Assembly: GCA_031280545.1 (NCBI GenBank)
Contig: JAITGP010000041.1
Location: forward strand, 1 to 64,000
Origin: Candidatus Peribacteria bacterium
GTDB lineage: Bacteria > Patescibacteria > JAEDAM01 > Absconditabacterales > Absconditicoccaceae
DNA length: 64,000 nucleotides
Reading direction: 5' to 3'
The notes beneath the pieces were generated by a model. The model saw nothing but the letters and a program-made list of their open reading frames with translations, had not been told where the DNA came from and made no database searches. Both the position numbers and the translations under genes were made by a program. Numbering within the stretch: position 1 is the first letter of the stretch; the number at the start of each line of letters is the position of its first letter. This document shows positions 18,719 through 27,618 of the stretch, piece after piece.

Positions 18719-19324
18719 TTATTCAATAATGAATTTGAGTTGAGAGTTTCTAGCACCAGGAAGTGATCCTTTTACTACGAGAAGTTGTTCGTTTTCTTTG
18801 TTCAAACGATCCAAAATACTGATCTTCTTTAACGTAATGAGTTCGTCTCCCATATGTCCTGCATGTGGATGATTTTTCATTGTCCTTCTTGGTTTTCTGT
18901 TTCCCATTGAACCAACATGTCTGTGGAATTTAGAACCATGAGTTTTTGGACCTCCTTGGAGATGAAATCTTTTCATCACACCTTGATATCCTTTTCCCTT
19001 GGAAACTCCTTTTACAGAAACGGTATCGATTCCTTCCAAAAAGGAAACATCCAAATCGGAACCAGCTTCATGGGCAGTCTGAAAACTATCGTCAACCTTG
19101 AATTCTACGACCGTATCATAAGCCAGCTTTTGTCCTTTTTCTTTCTTGGTTTCCGTTTCATTTACTCCAATAACTACGGCTTGATATCCGTCTTTGTCGG
19201 CAGTTTTATATCTCAAAACTTTTTGTGGTAAGATTTCCACGAGCGTCACAGGAACCATTTTCCCATCCTGTCGTATTCTCGTCATTTCCTTTTTGGAAAC
19301 TACCAATCATCCTTTCGTATACAT
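18719..19324 (-). CDS. rplC: 50S ribosomal protein L3
   Basis: The 201-residue protein is uL3. The core signature VSKGKGYQGVMKRFHLQGGP with THGSKFHRHVGSMGNRKPRR is at about 115-155, and PHAGHMG follows. The N terminus reads MYTKGGLVVSKKEMTRI; one glycine is a TGA (19307-19309), so the ATG at 19324 is only reachable with code 25. Compared with the usual GLLGKKxGMT opening, VVSKKEMTRI is divergent. It is followed by rplD, the normal S10-operon order, but rplW, rplB and the rest do not follow. Confidence 0.95.
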
Positions 19325-19481
19325 TTGCTATATAGGGCTAATTAAAACACATACTTTATCCTCTACAGAAAGAGGCAGTGCTGGTATCATACAGATTTGA
19401 AACTTGAATGCAAGTCATTTTTCTATTTTTTTCTTGTGCTCTTTGCGGTTAGTGTTTTTTGTAGTGAATTTTTTCTTTATG

Positions 19482-19508
19482 AAAAAAGGATAGCTCAGCG
19501 AACCATCC
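19482..19508 (-). terminator. Terminator after rpsJ
   Basis: On the minus strand GGATGGTT and AGCTATCC pair (8 bp with two G-U pairs) around a 5-base loop and are followed by six T. It separates rpsJ from rplC, which is unusual because these are cotranscribed in most bacteria. Confidence 0.65.
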
Positions 19509-19528
19509 TCTTTTTATATTTCAAAACT

Positions 19529-19855
19529 TTAGAATACTTTAATGTCTACGAGAATTCCTACAGGGATTGATAAATTTTGTAGATATTCTACTGTTTTTGC
19601 ACCTGTTTCGGTCACATCAATCATTCTGGTATAAGAGATTCTTTCAAACTGCTCTCTAGAACTCTTAAATTTAAAGTTTGATCTCAGAACCGTATATACC
19701 TTTCTCTTTTTTGGTAAAGGGATTGGTCCTTTCACTTCAGCTCCTGATTTGATCAAAAGGCTGATCACTTTTCCAACTGATGCTTCCAACATTCTCACGT
19801 CATAGCTTTTAAGCTTTATTCTGAGCTTTGGACTTTGGTCTTTTTTTGCAGGCAT
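19529..19855 (-). CDS. rpsJ: 30S ribosomal protein S10
   Basis: The 108-residue protein is uS10, a small-subunit head protein that also acts in antitermination as NusE. It carries LRIKLKSYDVRMLEASVGKV at the start, GPIPLPKKRKVYTVLRSNF in the middle and the REQFERISYTRMIDV block. Length and motifs are normal. It lies between tuf and rplC on the same strand, with its own terminator downstream and a long leader upstream. Confidence 0.96.
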   Translation of the reverse strand: MPAKKDQSPKLRIKLKSYDVRMLEASVGKVISLLIKSGAEVKGPIPLPKKRKVYTVLRSNFKFKSSREQFERISYTRMIDVTETGAKTVEYLQNLSIPVGILVDIKVF

Positions 19856-20058
19856 TATCCAATAATTAGTAAATAATTAAATCTTAACAACTCTTTTTTA
19901 TACAAATCTCCTCATAAAATACAAGACATTTTTTCTCTCACTTGAGAAAATCTGATACCAACATTATGAATAGATTCATACTAAAGATTGCAATGATGTC
20001 TATATAGTGATTTGCATATGAATTGCAAGGGGTTTTTGGTACTAATTTTTGTTTGAAA

Positions 20059-20083
20059 TGAAAAATGTCCCGACTGGGGACAT
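20059..20083 (-). terminator. Terminator after tuf
   Basis: ATGTCCC pairs with GGGACAT (20065-20071 and 20077-20083), followed on the minus strand by TTTTTC. The stretch 19856-20058 holds no gene and presumably the rpsJ promoter. Confidence 0.75.
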
Positions 20084-20115
20084 CTTCCATGGAAATTATT
20101 TTCAGATTTTTAGAA

Positions 20116-21291
20116 TTATTCCAATACTTTTGTTACAACTCCAGCTCCAACTGTTCTACCTCCTTCTCTAATTGCGAATCTCAATCCATCTTCCATAGCT
20201 ACTGGGTAGATGAGGTCAACGATGATTTTAGCGTTATCACCAGGCATAATCATTTCCACACCAGGTGCGAGTTCGATATTTCCAGTTACGTCAGTTGTTC
20301 TGATGAAGAATTGTGGTCTGTATCCTGCCATAAATGGAGTGTGTCTTCCACCTTCTTCTTTTTTAAGTACGTATACTTCAGCTTCAAATTTGTGGTATAC
20401 TTTTACTGAACCTGGTTTACAAAGCACTTGTCCTCTCTCAATAGAATCTTTGTCGATACCTCTGAGGAGCAATCCAACGTTCATCCCAGCTTCAGCTTGG
20501 TCAAATTGTTTGTGGAACATTTCTACTCCAGTGATTACTGTTTTAGTAGGTTCTGCTCCAAGTCCAAGCAATTCAACTTCTTCATTCATTTTTACGATTC
20601 CTCTTTCAATTCTACCTGTAGCTACTGTACCTCTACCTTTGATAGAGAATACATCTTCAACTGGCATAAGGAAAGGTTTTGCACTGTCTCTTTCAGGTAC
20701 TGGAATGTAAGTATCCAAAGCTCCAAGAAGCTCCCATACACATTTAGCAGATCCTTCAGCATCAGTTGGGTTCTCAACAGCTTTGAGAGCTGATCCTCTG
20801 ATGATTGGTGCGTTTCTGTCATAGTGATTTTTTTCAAGCAAGTCTCTGATTTCTTCCTCTACGAGGTCGATCATATCAGGATCGTCTACCATATCACATT
20901 TATTGAGGAAAACTACGATTTTTGGCACATTTACCTGGAAAGCCAAAAGAACGTGTTCTCTTGTCTGAGGCATAGGTCCATCAGTTGCGGCTACTACGAG
21001 AATAGCTCCATCCATCTGAGCAGCACCCACGATCATGTTTTTAACGTAATCGGCATGTCCTGGACAGTCAATATGAGCGTAGTGTCTTGCATCAGTTTCG
21101 TATTCAACGTGTCTGGTAGCAATTGTAATTCCTCTTGCTTTTTCTTCTGGTGCGTTGTCGATCTGATCGTAAGCAGTAGCTTGAGCAAATCCTTGAGTTG
21201 CAGCTACTGTAGTAATTGCAGCAGTCAACGTAGTCTTACCGTGATCAACGTGTCCGATAGTACCTACATTAACGTGTGGTTTAGTTGCCAT
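20116..21291 (-). CDS. tuf: Elongation factor Tu
   Basis: The 391-residue GTPase delivers aminoacyl-tRNA to the ribosome. G1 is GHVDHGKT (residues 13-20), switch I has [18 protein letters not shown]3 is DCPGH, G4 NKCD and G5 GSALKA. Domains II and III follow in full, with [13 protein letters not shown] and [15 protein letters not shown]. All glycines use GGN codons and there is no TGA, although neighbouring genes use TGA freely. The leader is pyrimidine-rich. Three tRNA genes lie directly upstream on the same strand. Confidence 0.98.
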   Translation of the reverse strand: MATKPHVNVGTIGHVDHGKTTLTAAITTVAATQGFAQATAYDQIDNAPEEKARGITIATRHVEYETDARHYAHIDCPGHADYVKNMIVGAAQMDGAILVVAATDGPMPQTREHVLLAFQVNVPKIVVFLNKCDMVDDPDMIDLVEEEIRDLLEKNHYDRNAPIIRGSALKAVENPTDAEGSAKCVWELLGALDTYIPVPERDSAKPFLMPVEDVFSIKGRGTVATGRIERGIVKMNEEVELLGLGAEPTKTVITGVEMFHKQFDQAEAGMNVGLLLRGIDKDSIERGQVLCKPGSVKVYHKFEAEVYVLKKEEGGRHTPFMAGYRPQFFIRTTDVTGNIELAPGVEMIMPGDNAKIIVDLIYPVAMEDGLRFAIREGGRTVGAGVVTKVLE

Positions 21292-21405
21292 ACTTGTATA
21301 GTTTTAAAAGTTAAAAAAAGTACCTCACTTATAACGATCCCTTTGCAAAATGCAAGAGATTTATCCAAAGAATATGGTGTGTTATCCATATACTTATATT
21401 TAATT

Positions 21406-21479
21406 CGGGGATGCGGGACTCGAACTCGCGACCCCTTGGTCCCAAACCAAGTACTCTAGCCATCTGAGCTAATCCCCGA
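21406..21479 (-). tRNA. tRNA-Pro (anticodon TGG)
   Basis: A full cloverleaf can be drawn: acceptor CGGGGAT/ATCCCCG, anticodon stem CTTGG/CCAAG with loop TTTGGGA, and T arm with GTTCGAGTC. CCA is not encoded. The 5' half also occurs in the pseudogene at 22001-22065. Confidence 0.93.
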
Positions 21480-21499
21480 TATTTTATTAAAGTAAAGTA

Positions 21500-21576
<77 letters not shown>

Positions 21577-21589
21577 ATACTTTATTTTA

Positions 21590-21664
21590 TGGTGCCAAGA
21601 GGCAGAATCGAACTGCCGACACAAGGCTTTTCAGGCCTCTGCTCTACCACTGAGCTACCTTGGC
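21590..21664 (-). tRNA. tRNA-Phe (anticodon GAA)
   Basis: Acceptor GCCAAGG/CTTGGC region, D arm GCTCAGTGGTAGAGC, anticodon loop CTGAAAA and T arm GCAGTTCGATTCTGC are present. CCA is encoded. Its 5' end overlaps the stop codon of the GIY-YIG gene, and its first 23 bases recur at 21968-21990. Confidence 0.93.
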
Positions 21665-21906
21665 ATTACTTTAAATGTTGGATGTTGCAACCAATGTTGT
21701 ATATGACCGTTTCTTTTGATCATGTTTTCCAACTTAATTGCTTCTGTTTTTGTTTCCTTCTCAAAGTATCAATATAAGAATAGGTTATTCATTTTGCTTG
21801 TGGTAAAAGTTTTTCCATCTAAATGTTGACGTCGTCTTTTTTGTAAATCGCTAGTATATCCAACATAATATTGTGTATCTCACTTAAGAATATACACATA
21901 ATACAT
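21655..21906 (-). CDS. GIY-YIG nuclease domain protein, small
   Basis: The 83-residue protein opens MYYVYILKGDTQYYVGYTSD, which carries the two beta strands of the GIY-YIG nuclease fold (YVYIL and YYVGYT), followed by DLQKRRRQHLDG with the conserved Arg and by KLENMIKRNGH. Small proteins of this type (YhbQ/UvrC-like) cut DNA or act as mobile endonucleases. Two TGA codons (in LKGDT and LYGYF) are needed as glycine. The TAG stop at 21655-21657 lies inside the tRNA-Phe gene, and a copy of the tRNA-Phe 5' half lies just upstream of the gene, so the gene is flanked by a 27-base direct repeat. This points to insertion at a tRNA gene. Confidence 0.82.
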
Positions 21907-21929
21907 TTCTCTATCTTAGAGATTAAAGG

Positions 21930-21990
21930 ATTGTCAACGCAAGGCTTTTTCCCGTAGTCCTACGGGACTCTACCACTGAGCTACCTTGGC
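21930..21990 (-). pseudogene. tRNA-Phe pseudogene with hairpin insert
   Basis: The first 23 bases equal tRNA-Phe. The anticodon 5' stem is then replaced by the hairpin CCCGTAGTCCTACGGG (21951-21966), and a decayed stretch (AAAAGCCTTG-like) follows. No 3' acceptor strand remains. The hairpin has the same design as the REP-like CCCGCAGTACTGCGGG at 8507-8522. Confidence 0.75.
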
Positions 21991-22000
21991 ATTATATTTA

Positions 22001-22065
22001 GCGGGGATCGAACTCCTGACTCAGCCGATGCATCGGCTTACTCTAGCCATCTGAGCTAATCCCCG
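22001..22065 (-). pseudogene. tRNA-Pro pseudogene with palindrome insert
   Basis: Acceptor CGGGGAT and the D arm match tRNA-Pro. The anticodon arm is replaced by the 16-base palindrome AGCCGATGCATCGGCT (22023-22038), and the 3' strand of the T arm is deleted, so GTTCG runs directly into ATCCCCG. It cannot form a normal tRNA. Confidence 0.75.
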
Positions 22066-22155
22066 AAAATTTTAATTGCCTATTTTTTATATAGATTCAA
22101 CTGCTGAATGCAAGAGAATTTTCTCTTTTTTCTTCCTTTATACTATTGTCTGATA

Positions 22156-23661
22156 TTACCTGAGATATTGTACAATTTTTGTTTCTCTGATCCCGGAGAT
22201 ACGGATGACCCCTGGATAATCAAGCTGTTCTTCGATTTTGGTTCAGATTTCTTTTAAAAGGCTTTCTACTTCCATATCACCGATTTGCTTAGGATTTACA
22301 TATACCATGATTTCTCTTCCTGCTTGCATAATATGTACTTTATCTACTCCTTCTACTTCATTAATGAGTTTTTCGAGTTCTCCCATTTTTTCAATGAAGA
22401 GTTCTTTAGTATCAAATCTTGCACCAGGACGAGAAGCAGACATTGCATCAGCTGCAGCGATTACTCGGGAGAGGGGATGGGTCATAGCTACTTCGTAGTG
22501 GTGAGATTCTGCGGCATTGATAATGATCGGGTCCATCCCTCGTTTTCTGAGCATGTCGGCACCGAGTTTGGTGTGAGATTCTCCTGTGGTGGAAAGCACT
22601 TTTCCAATATCATGGAGGAGCCCTGCTTTTTTAGCCATTACAGGATCGAGTCCGATTTCTACAGCGATAGCTTCCGCGATTTTTGCTACTTCGATACTGT
22701 GAGTTCGTAAGCTTTGTCCGTAGCTGAATCTCAGAAAGAATTGTCCGATAGTTTTTACCACTTCGGGTTTCATCATCGGGATATTCAGAATATTTAGTGC
22801 TTCTTTTCCTTTTTCCATAAAGGTATTTTGGAGGTCTTCTACGACTTGAGTATAGACTTTTTCGATGTACATAGGATTGATTCTTCCATCTTTGATGAGC
22901 AGTTCAAGGGTTCTAGCTGCCACAAATCTTTTTTCGTTATCGAAAGAGGAAATTTTTACGGTTCCTGGAGTGTCATCGATAATTAGCTCTACTCCTGTGG
23001 TTTTCTCGAAAAAGGAGATATTTCTTCCCTCTCTTCCGATCAGCTTTCCTTTGATTTCTTCATTTGGGAGGTCTACGGTTTTAGTCGTAAATTCACTAAT
23101 GGTTTGTGTAGCGATTTTTTGCAGGGAAGTGACTACAATTTTGGCAGCTTCGGTTTCAGCTTCTTCAGCTTTGATCGTTTTGTATTTTTCCACAAATCTA
23201 TTGATTTCGCTGATATTCTCTTTTTCAATCATTGCGAGGATTTCTTCTTTTGCTTGTTTTGGGGTGAGTTCAGCGATTTCGCTGAGTTTTTGGATTTGCT
23301 GTTTTACGGTTTCATCTGCCTGTTGGCGGAGCTGTACTACTTTTCCTTTTTCTTCTTCTAATTTTTCCAATCTTTGTTCCATTTTTTCTTCTCTGTCCAA
23401 GAGACGATTTTGAATTTCTTCCATTTTTGCAAGTCTCTGCTCTTCAATTTTTTCAGCTTTTTTTTCAGCTTGGTCTAGGACATCATCACATTTTTTCTTG
23501 GCTTCAGCGAGGAGCTCTTCTTCAATTTCTTTTATTCTAGCGATTCTTTCTTTGAATTTGATTGCTTTCTCGGTCAGTGTCTTTTTGTAGCCGAAGAATC
23601 CGGCAACACCACCAAGTCATAGTCCTGCAATCACGAGGGCGATTGTCGTTAGTACTGGCAT
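22156..23661 (-). CDS. rny: Ribonuclease Y
   Basis: The 501-residue membrane-bound endoribonuclease starts mRNA decay. An N-terminal membrane helix (LTTIALVIAGLGLGGVAGFF, with one TGA glycine) is followed by a long Lys/Glu coiled coil to about residue 190. A KH domain (KGKLIGREGRNISFFEKTTG) and an HD domain (LRTHSIEVAKIAEAIA, GLLHDIGKV) come next. The C terminus GVIRISGIRETKIVQYLR is only reached through a TGA at 22243-22245. Length and order are normal. The gene follows rpmH on the same strand and precedes the tRNA cluster. Confidence 0.95.
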
Positions 23662-23760
23662 TATTTATGGGGGAAGGTATAATAAAATCAACATTTTATA
23701 CACTGTATGTGTATATGGTATTGGGAGCAGAATGCAAGGAAAAAAAATTAGAAAACAAAA

Positions 23761-23788
23761 AAGATACCCTATTTGTGTAGGCTATCTT
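23761..23788 (-). terminator. Terminator after rpmH
   Basis: AAGATA-CCTA halves pair around a 6-base loop with one internal mismatch, and a T run follows on the minus strand. It separates rpmH from rny. Confidence 0.7.
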
Positions 23789-23817
23789 CTGGATGTAAGA
23801 AAAATATGACTAAGGCT

Positions 23818-23970
23818 CTATCTTTTTACCGTTAAGTTTTTTCTTCCTTTTGCTCTGCGTCTTGCAAGTACTCTGCGACCTGTTCGATCAGCCATTCTTG
23901 CTCTAAATCCATGCTTATGCATTCTGGATTTCCAGTTGTATTTTCTAATTCTGCGAAGTTTACTAGCCAT
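23818..23970 (-). CDS. rpmH: 50S ribosomal protein L34
   Basis: The 50-residue, strongly basic protein is bL34. It contains [16 protein letters not shown] and [19 protein letters not shown], corresponding to the usual [22 protein letters not shown] signature. It ends in TAG at 23818-23820. rnpA and yidC, the usual neighbours, are absent; the next gene upstream encodes a coiled-coil protein. Confidence 0.95.
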   Translation of the reverse strand: MASKLRRIRKYNWKSRMHKHGFRARMADRTGRRVLARRRAKGRKNLTVKR

Positions 23971-24012
23971 TTGTAGTAAGATTATAAAGTAAAATAAATG
24001 TTAGTTGTTTTT

Positions 24013-24495
24013 TTAATACATTTTTAGATGGAGATTGACACTATTTTCCATTGTGAGTCCTCCTTTAGCTATCGTGATATTGTTTTGATATCCCTTGATG
24101 TCTGTTTCTAGATCTTCGATTCTGCATTTTCGGGCATGCTTTTGCAATTTAACAAGCGTGGCTTTTTCACTTTCAGTTATCTCTTCTATTATTCCCGTGT
24201 TTTTTTGGTGAGCTTCAATTATATCTTGGACAATCTGATTTTTATAGGTTTCATCTGTAGTAAGTTTTTTCAAGGCTTCAGTAAGTGAGACAAGGCTTTT
24301 TTTGAATCTTTCGATTTTTTCTTCATTATAGGCGATATATTCAGCAGTCACTTTTTCCAAGTCTCAAAGAGCATTTTTTAATTGATCTTTTTCGCTTTGT
24401 GATAACTTTTCTAATTGCTTTCTTCCACTCAAAATTCTGTCGACTTTGCGTTCTTTTTTTCGTATTTCTTCAAAAGGGTCAGTAGCATTTTTCAT
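24013..24495 (-). CDS. Hypothetical coiled-coil protein
   Basis: The 160-residue protein is rich in Lys, Glu and Leu with long predicted helices and no membrane segment. It begins MKNATDPFEEIRKKERKVD. The TGA near 24361 (NALGDLEKV) is read as glycine and joins the first 45 residues to the rest. I recognise no family. It lies between the S6-S18 fusion and rpmH on the same strand, 48 bases after the former. Confidence 0.6.
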
Positions 24496-24543
24496 AAGGA
24501 TCTCTAGTAAAGAATAAAATCAGCTTTATTCTTTTTGTTGGGT

Positions 24544-25101
24544 TTATTTGTTGATAAATGGGAGAAGTCCTAATCCTCTCGCTCTGATAATTTCTGTTCT
24601 CAGCTTTTTTTGGATTTTTACAGGATTTTGTGTATAGTCTCTAGGTTTGATGTTTCCAAATCTTGTTAAGTAGTATTTTAGAATATCTACCGCTTTTCGG
24701 TTGAGATATTTCTCGTTTTCTTTTTTGGTGAAGAAGGTGAGTTTGTTCCCATATTTTTTGTCTTTGATTTCTTCGATAGCTTTTTCGAAACTCTTATTGA
24801 GTTGTTCGAAGTGGAAGAATTCCTGTCATGCATCTCTAGAGAAAATCTCGTATCTGATTACATTAGGGTTGTAAAGTAAGTGTTGTTTCAATTCTGCGAT
24901 TTGCTCTGTGGTGAGCTCAAGATTGTAAGAGAAAAAATACGCTTGTTTTACTCCTCCTTTGAGAACAAAGCTAATTTCTTTGATTCCGATTTCGTCCTTA
25001 TCGAGGACTTTGAATTTGCTTTCAAGTTCTGTGAGGAACTTTTTTCTTTCTGCTTCTGCCACGGAGACATTGAGCAAAAGGACTAATTCATAACTTTTCA
25101 T
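24544..25101 (-). CDS. Fused ribosomal proteins S6 and S18
   Basis: The 185-residue frame starts as bS6 (MKSYELVLLLNVSVAEAERK, with NLELTTEQIAELKQHLLYNP near residue 60-80). It continues through a TGA at 24826-24828, read as glycine in SRDAGQEFF, into a bS18 domain (NRKAVDILKYYLTRFGNIKP, then KLRTEIIRARGLGLLPFI). The S18 part contains no methionine at all, so it has no own start codon. S6 and S18 form a heterodimer on the platform of the small subunit, so a fusion is structurally sensible. With a standard code S6 would end at the TGA and S18 would have no start. In most bacteria the two are separate genes with ssb between them. Confidence 0.88.
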
Positions 25102-25236
25102 AGAGTAGATAAGTAGAGATAAAAAGGTTAGATACTTGTATGTAGGTTTTAGCCGACTATGAGGGAAAAATTTAAAAATATGACTTTTGACTGATTATGT
25201 ATAGTAATTTGCTTTGTGTTTTCAAGTGAAAAGTGA

Positions 25237-25527
25237 TTACTCTATTCCTGTCATGGTCTTAGCAATTTCTTTTCCATCCTTTTTCTCTCACAAGTTGAGC
25301 TTCTGTATCTAATTCTATGAGAATCCTTCATGGAATATCGTTCCCATTCTTTGCTAAATTGGTTGTTGCCTCTTGCATTGATAGCTTTAGTCTAAAGTTT
25401 TCATGAGAAATTGCAAATCAAAAAAGCTTCCCAATTTCTCAGGAAGTTCTTTATTTTGGATTTTATCTGCTTTGTGAGATCAGGTCGCTATGCTCAGAAT
25501 GATGAGGATAGAGAAATTAAATAGCAA
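25237..25527 (-). pseudogene. Frameshifted small lipoprotein-like gene
   Basis: Three consecutive frames together give a coherent small protein. They are a hydrophobic leader (LLFNFSILIILSIATGSHK), then GFAISHENFRLKLSMQEATT with LIELDTEAQLVREK, then DGKEIAKTMTGIE and a TAA at 25237-25239. Two frame changes are needed, so it is either a pseudogene or affected by sequencing error. TGA is read as glycine in SIATGSH, LFGFA and DIPGRIL. I recognise no family. It overlaps the end of tsf by about 10 bases. Confidence 0.4.
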
Positions 25528-26311
25528 ATCTGATGAACTTACTAACGGTGAATCCATCAGTGAGAAGGTCTTTGATCTTTTTCCCACCATCACGAATGTA
25601 TTCTTGCTCGAGAAGCACGTCGTCAGCAAATGCTTTATCAAGTTTTCCTTTTACAATATTTTCGATCATTGCTTCTGGTTTTCCAGCTGCTTTGAGTTCT
25701 TCGGTGAATTTTGCTTTTGCTTCTTCTTTTTCACTTGCTGGTACTTCCTCAAAGGTGAGGTAGGTAGGATTCATAGCTGCTACTTGGAGAGCGATTTCTT
25801 TTGCAATACTTTCATCTCCGCTGTAGTAGATTACAGAAGCTACTTTATTTCCTGGGTGATTGTAAGCATAGGTTTTGTCAGTAGTGATAAGTACACCACC
25901 TACTTTGATATTTTCTCCGATCTTTCCAACAAAGTCAGTGATCAAGGAAGTAATATCCGCTTGGATAGATTCATCAAGCTCTTCAAAACTGTTTACGTTC
26001 TTGGTGGAGCTAGCAAGTTTATCGAAAACGTTTGCAAACAAGGTCTGAAAATGTTCGTTTTTTACTACGAAATCTGTTTCACAAAGTAATTTGAGACCAA
26101 TAGTTTTTCCATTGCGGGTTTCTACTTTGATCATTCCTTCGTTTGTTTCTCTGTCAGCTTTTTTTCCTGCTTTAGCTACTCCTTTTTTCTTTAATACTTC
26201 AATAGCTTGTTGGAGGTCTCCACCGCATTCTTCGAGAGCGGATTTACAGTCTCCGAGAGGAGCGAAGGTAGTATCGCGAAGTTCTTTAACGAGGTTTAAG
26301 TCTATTTTCAT
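25517..26311 (-). CDS. tsf: Elongation factor Ts
   Basis: The 264-residue protein is the nucleotide exchange factor of EF-Tu. The N-terminal UBA-like helix domain reads VKELRDTTFAPLGDCKSALE, and the core contains VETRNGKTIGLKLLCETDFV and later ALQVAAMNPTYLTFEEVP. The C-terminal part is complete and ends in TAA. It contains no TGA. rpsB, its common partner, is not adjacent; a DUF4870-like membrane protein gene lies upstream. Confidence 0.95.
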   Translation of the reverse strand: MKIDLNLVKELRDTTFAPLGDCKSALEECGGDLQQAIEVLKKKGVAKAGKKADRETNEGMIKVETRNGKTIGLKLLCETDFVVKNEHFQTLFANVFDKLASSTKNVNSFEELDESIQADITSLITDFVGKIGENIKVGGVLITTDKTYAYNHPGNKVASVIYYSGDESIAKEIALQVAAMNPTYLTFEEVPASEKEEAKAKFTEELKAAGKPEAMIENIVKGKLDKAFADDVLLEQEYIRDGGKKIKDLLTDGFTVSKFIRFAI

Positions 26312-26352
26312 GGTATCTTATAAATAAATGAATAAAAAATCTGAGTCTTGAT

Positions 26353-26859
26353 CTATTGCTTCCCGATTTCATATTGGGTGAGATCAATTTCAGGAGTTGA
26401 GCTATTTGTAGGGATTTGCTGTGGATTTTCAAGCCCATTTTTGCTCTGGTAGTGATCCGCATCGAAAAGGTTTAAAACCCAGCTTCCTAATCCTGCAAAT
26501 CCAGAGAAAAATTTAACTGCTCCATTGGAGTCCCATTGGTATTTCCCATCGTAGGCTTGTTTGATACAAATGATCCCGAGAGCTAATACAGGAAGTGTGA
26601 TGATCCCTCCGAGTATAGAGAAAAAATTTCCAAACAACATTCCAAATACAAACAAGATGACATCCAAAAAAATGGTGAGCACAAGCAGTACGACCCATCC
26701 CATGGACTGTTTGATGTGATGATGCATATAAGGAGAAACGTCTTGTTGTTGGAGAGAGAGGAGTAAACCTACGAACATGTACATCAGTACAGCTTGTTTT
26801 TTCTCTGCACTGCTGGGGAGGTAGTTGTCCCAAGTATTTTGGGTTGGAGTTTCTGGCAT
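26353..26859 (-). CDS. DUF4870/Tic20-like membrane protein
   Basis: The 168-residue protein has three hydrophobic segments (about residues 25-40, 52-75 and 78-100) and a soluble C-terminal tail. The motif MHHHIKQSMGWVVLL near residue 43 resembles the H-x-x-Q-x(3)-W pattern of small DUF4870-type membrane proteins. Function is unknown. It ends in TAG. It precedes tsf on the same strand with a 41-base gap. A pyrimidine-rich leader is not obvious here. Confidence 0.65.
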   Translation of the reverse strand: MPETPTQNTWDNYLPSSAEKKQAVLMYMFVGLLLSLQQQDVSPYMHHHIKQSMGWVVLLVLTIFLDVILFVFGMLFGNFFSILGGIITLPVLALGIICIKQAYDGKYQWDSNGAVKFFSGFAGLGSWVLNLFDADHYQSKNGLENPQQIPTNSSTPEIDLTQYEIGKQ

Positions 26860-26946
26860 AGGGATAAGTAGCTAAGTAAATGATCTTATTTTTTATGATA
26901 TCCTTTATGGTCTCGATCAAAGTATAAGAGTCCACAATATACTAAA

Positions 26947-27102
26947 TTGAATACGGTTTCATCTACAACATTAGACCGTGGACTGACCGATGAGCCTGTG
27001 AGAGAATTAACTCTTCTACAGAGGCGGTGCAGATGGCTGATGAAGCTAGGGGAGTTTTACTATGTTCCGTTTGAGTTTCCACCATGGGAAAAAATGAGAT
27101 AA
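26947..27102 (+). CDS. Possible small hypothetical protein
   Basis: A 51-codon frame with a TTG start contains VRELTLLQRRCRWLMKLGEF and FPPWEKMR, a composition that looks protein-like, and ends in TAA. A weak stem (TCCC/GGGA) followed by T runs occurs at 27180-27200. I recognise no family and there is no ATG. The rest of 26860-27234 shows nothing else. Confidence 0.3.
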   Translation: MNTVSSTTLDRGLTDEPVRELTLLQRRCRWLMKLGEFYYVPFEFPPWEKMR

Positions 27103-27234
27103 ATCTTTGTTTATCATATAAAAGAGAAAGCGAGATACAAGAGAAAATTCTTTTGAAGTAGATGATGGTGATGTAGAAGGTCCCTTTTTTGGGATTTTTT
27201 TTGCGTTCTTTGTGTCTTTGTAGTGAAATAAAAA

Positions 27235-27265
27235 AAGATAGCTCTTGTATATTTAGAGCTATCTT
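27235..27265 (-). terminator. Terminator after secE
   Basis: AAGATAGCTCT pairs perfectly with AGAGCTATCTT around a 9-base loop, and a T-rich run follows on the minus strand. Confidence 0.9.
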
Positions 27266-27272
27266 GATTGTT

Positions 27273-27455
27273 TTAGAATAATAAGAAGTCTAATATCTCC
27301 CAAAAGAAGATGAAAAGGAGGACGTCTATTACTATACATATTCCTATCGTCCATGTAAAAAAAGGAATATCCTTTTTTGTTGGACGTAGTTCTTTCCAAT
27401 TTAGGCTGGCAATCCCTCTTATGATTCCAGCAAAGATGCATTTAATTTTTTTCAT
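27273..27455 (-). CDS. secE: SecE-like preprotein translocase subunit
   Basis: The 60-residue protein has the SecE layout: a short amphipathic stretch with NWKELRPTKKDI, matching the family pattern ELKKVTWPTRKE, followed by one membrane helix (FTWTIGICIVIDVLLFIFFW). SecE clamps SecY in the membrane. nusG, which follows secE in most bacteria, is absent. A sigma70-type promoter precedes it. With only one short motif the assignment is likely but not certain. Confidence 0.7.
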   Translation of the reverse strand: MKKIKCIFAGIIRGIASLNWKELRPTKKDIPFFTWTIGICIVIDVLLFIFFWEILDFLLF

Positions 27456-27474
27456 GTTTTTTTATTATTTTGAG

Positions 27475-27503
27475 ATAATAAGTAATTATATTATAAAGTC
27501 AAG
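27475..27503 (-). promoter_or_regulatory. Promoter of secE
   Basis: TTGACT (27498-27503) and TATTAT (27475-27480) are 17 bases apart on the minus strand, 20 bases before the ATG. Confidence 0.65.
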
Positions 27504-27618
27504 AATATTTTTCTGGAAGTTCTTTTCCTTGTAAAAGGGTCTGATTTTTTTATACTGTTTGGGTAAATTTTATTTGGATGTTTCTTGTTATTTTATTCTT
27601 TTTCCCCTCTTTTCCCTC

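Noticed and set aside
22001..22065. Functional tRNA-Ala (TGC lies in the palindrome)
   Set aside because: The anticodon arm is a perfect palindrome without a 7-base loop and the T arm lacks its 3' strand.
26513..26935. Gene in another frame over the DUF4870-like gene
   Set aside because: It has no membrane pattern or conserved motif and shadows a convincing membrane protein.
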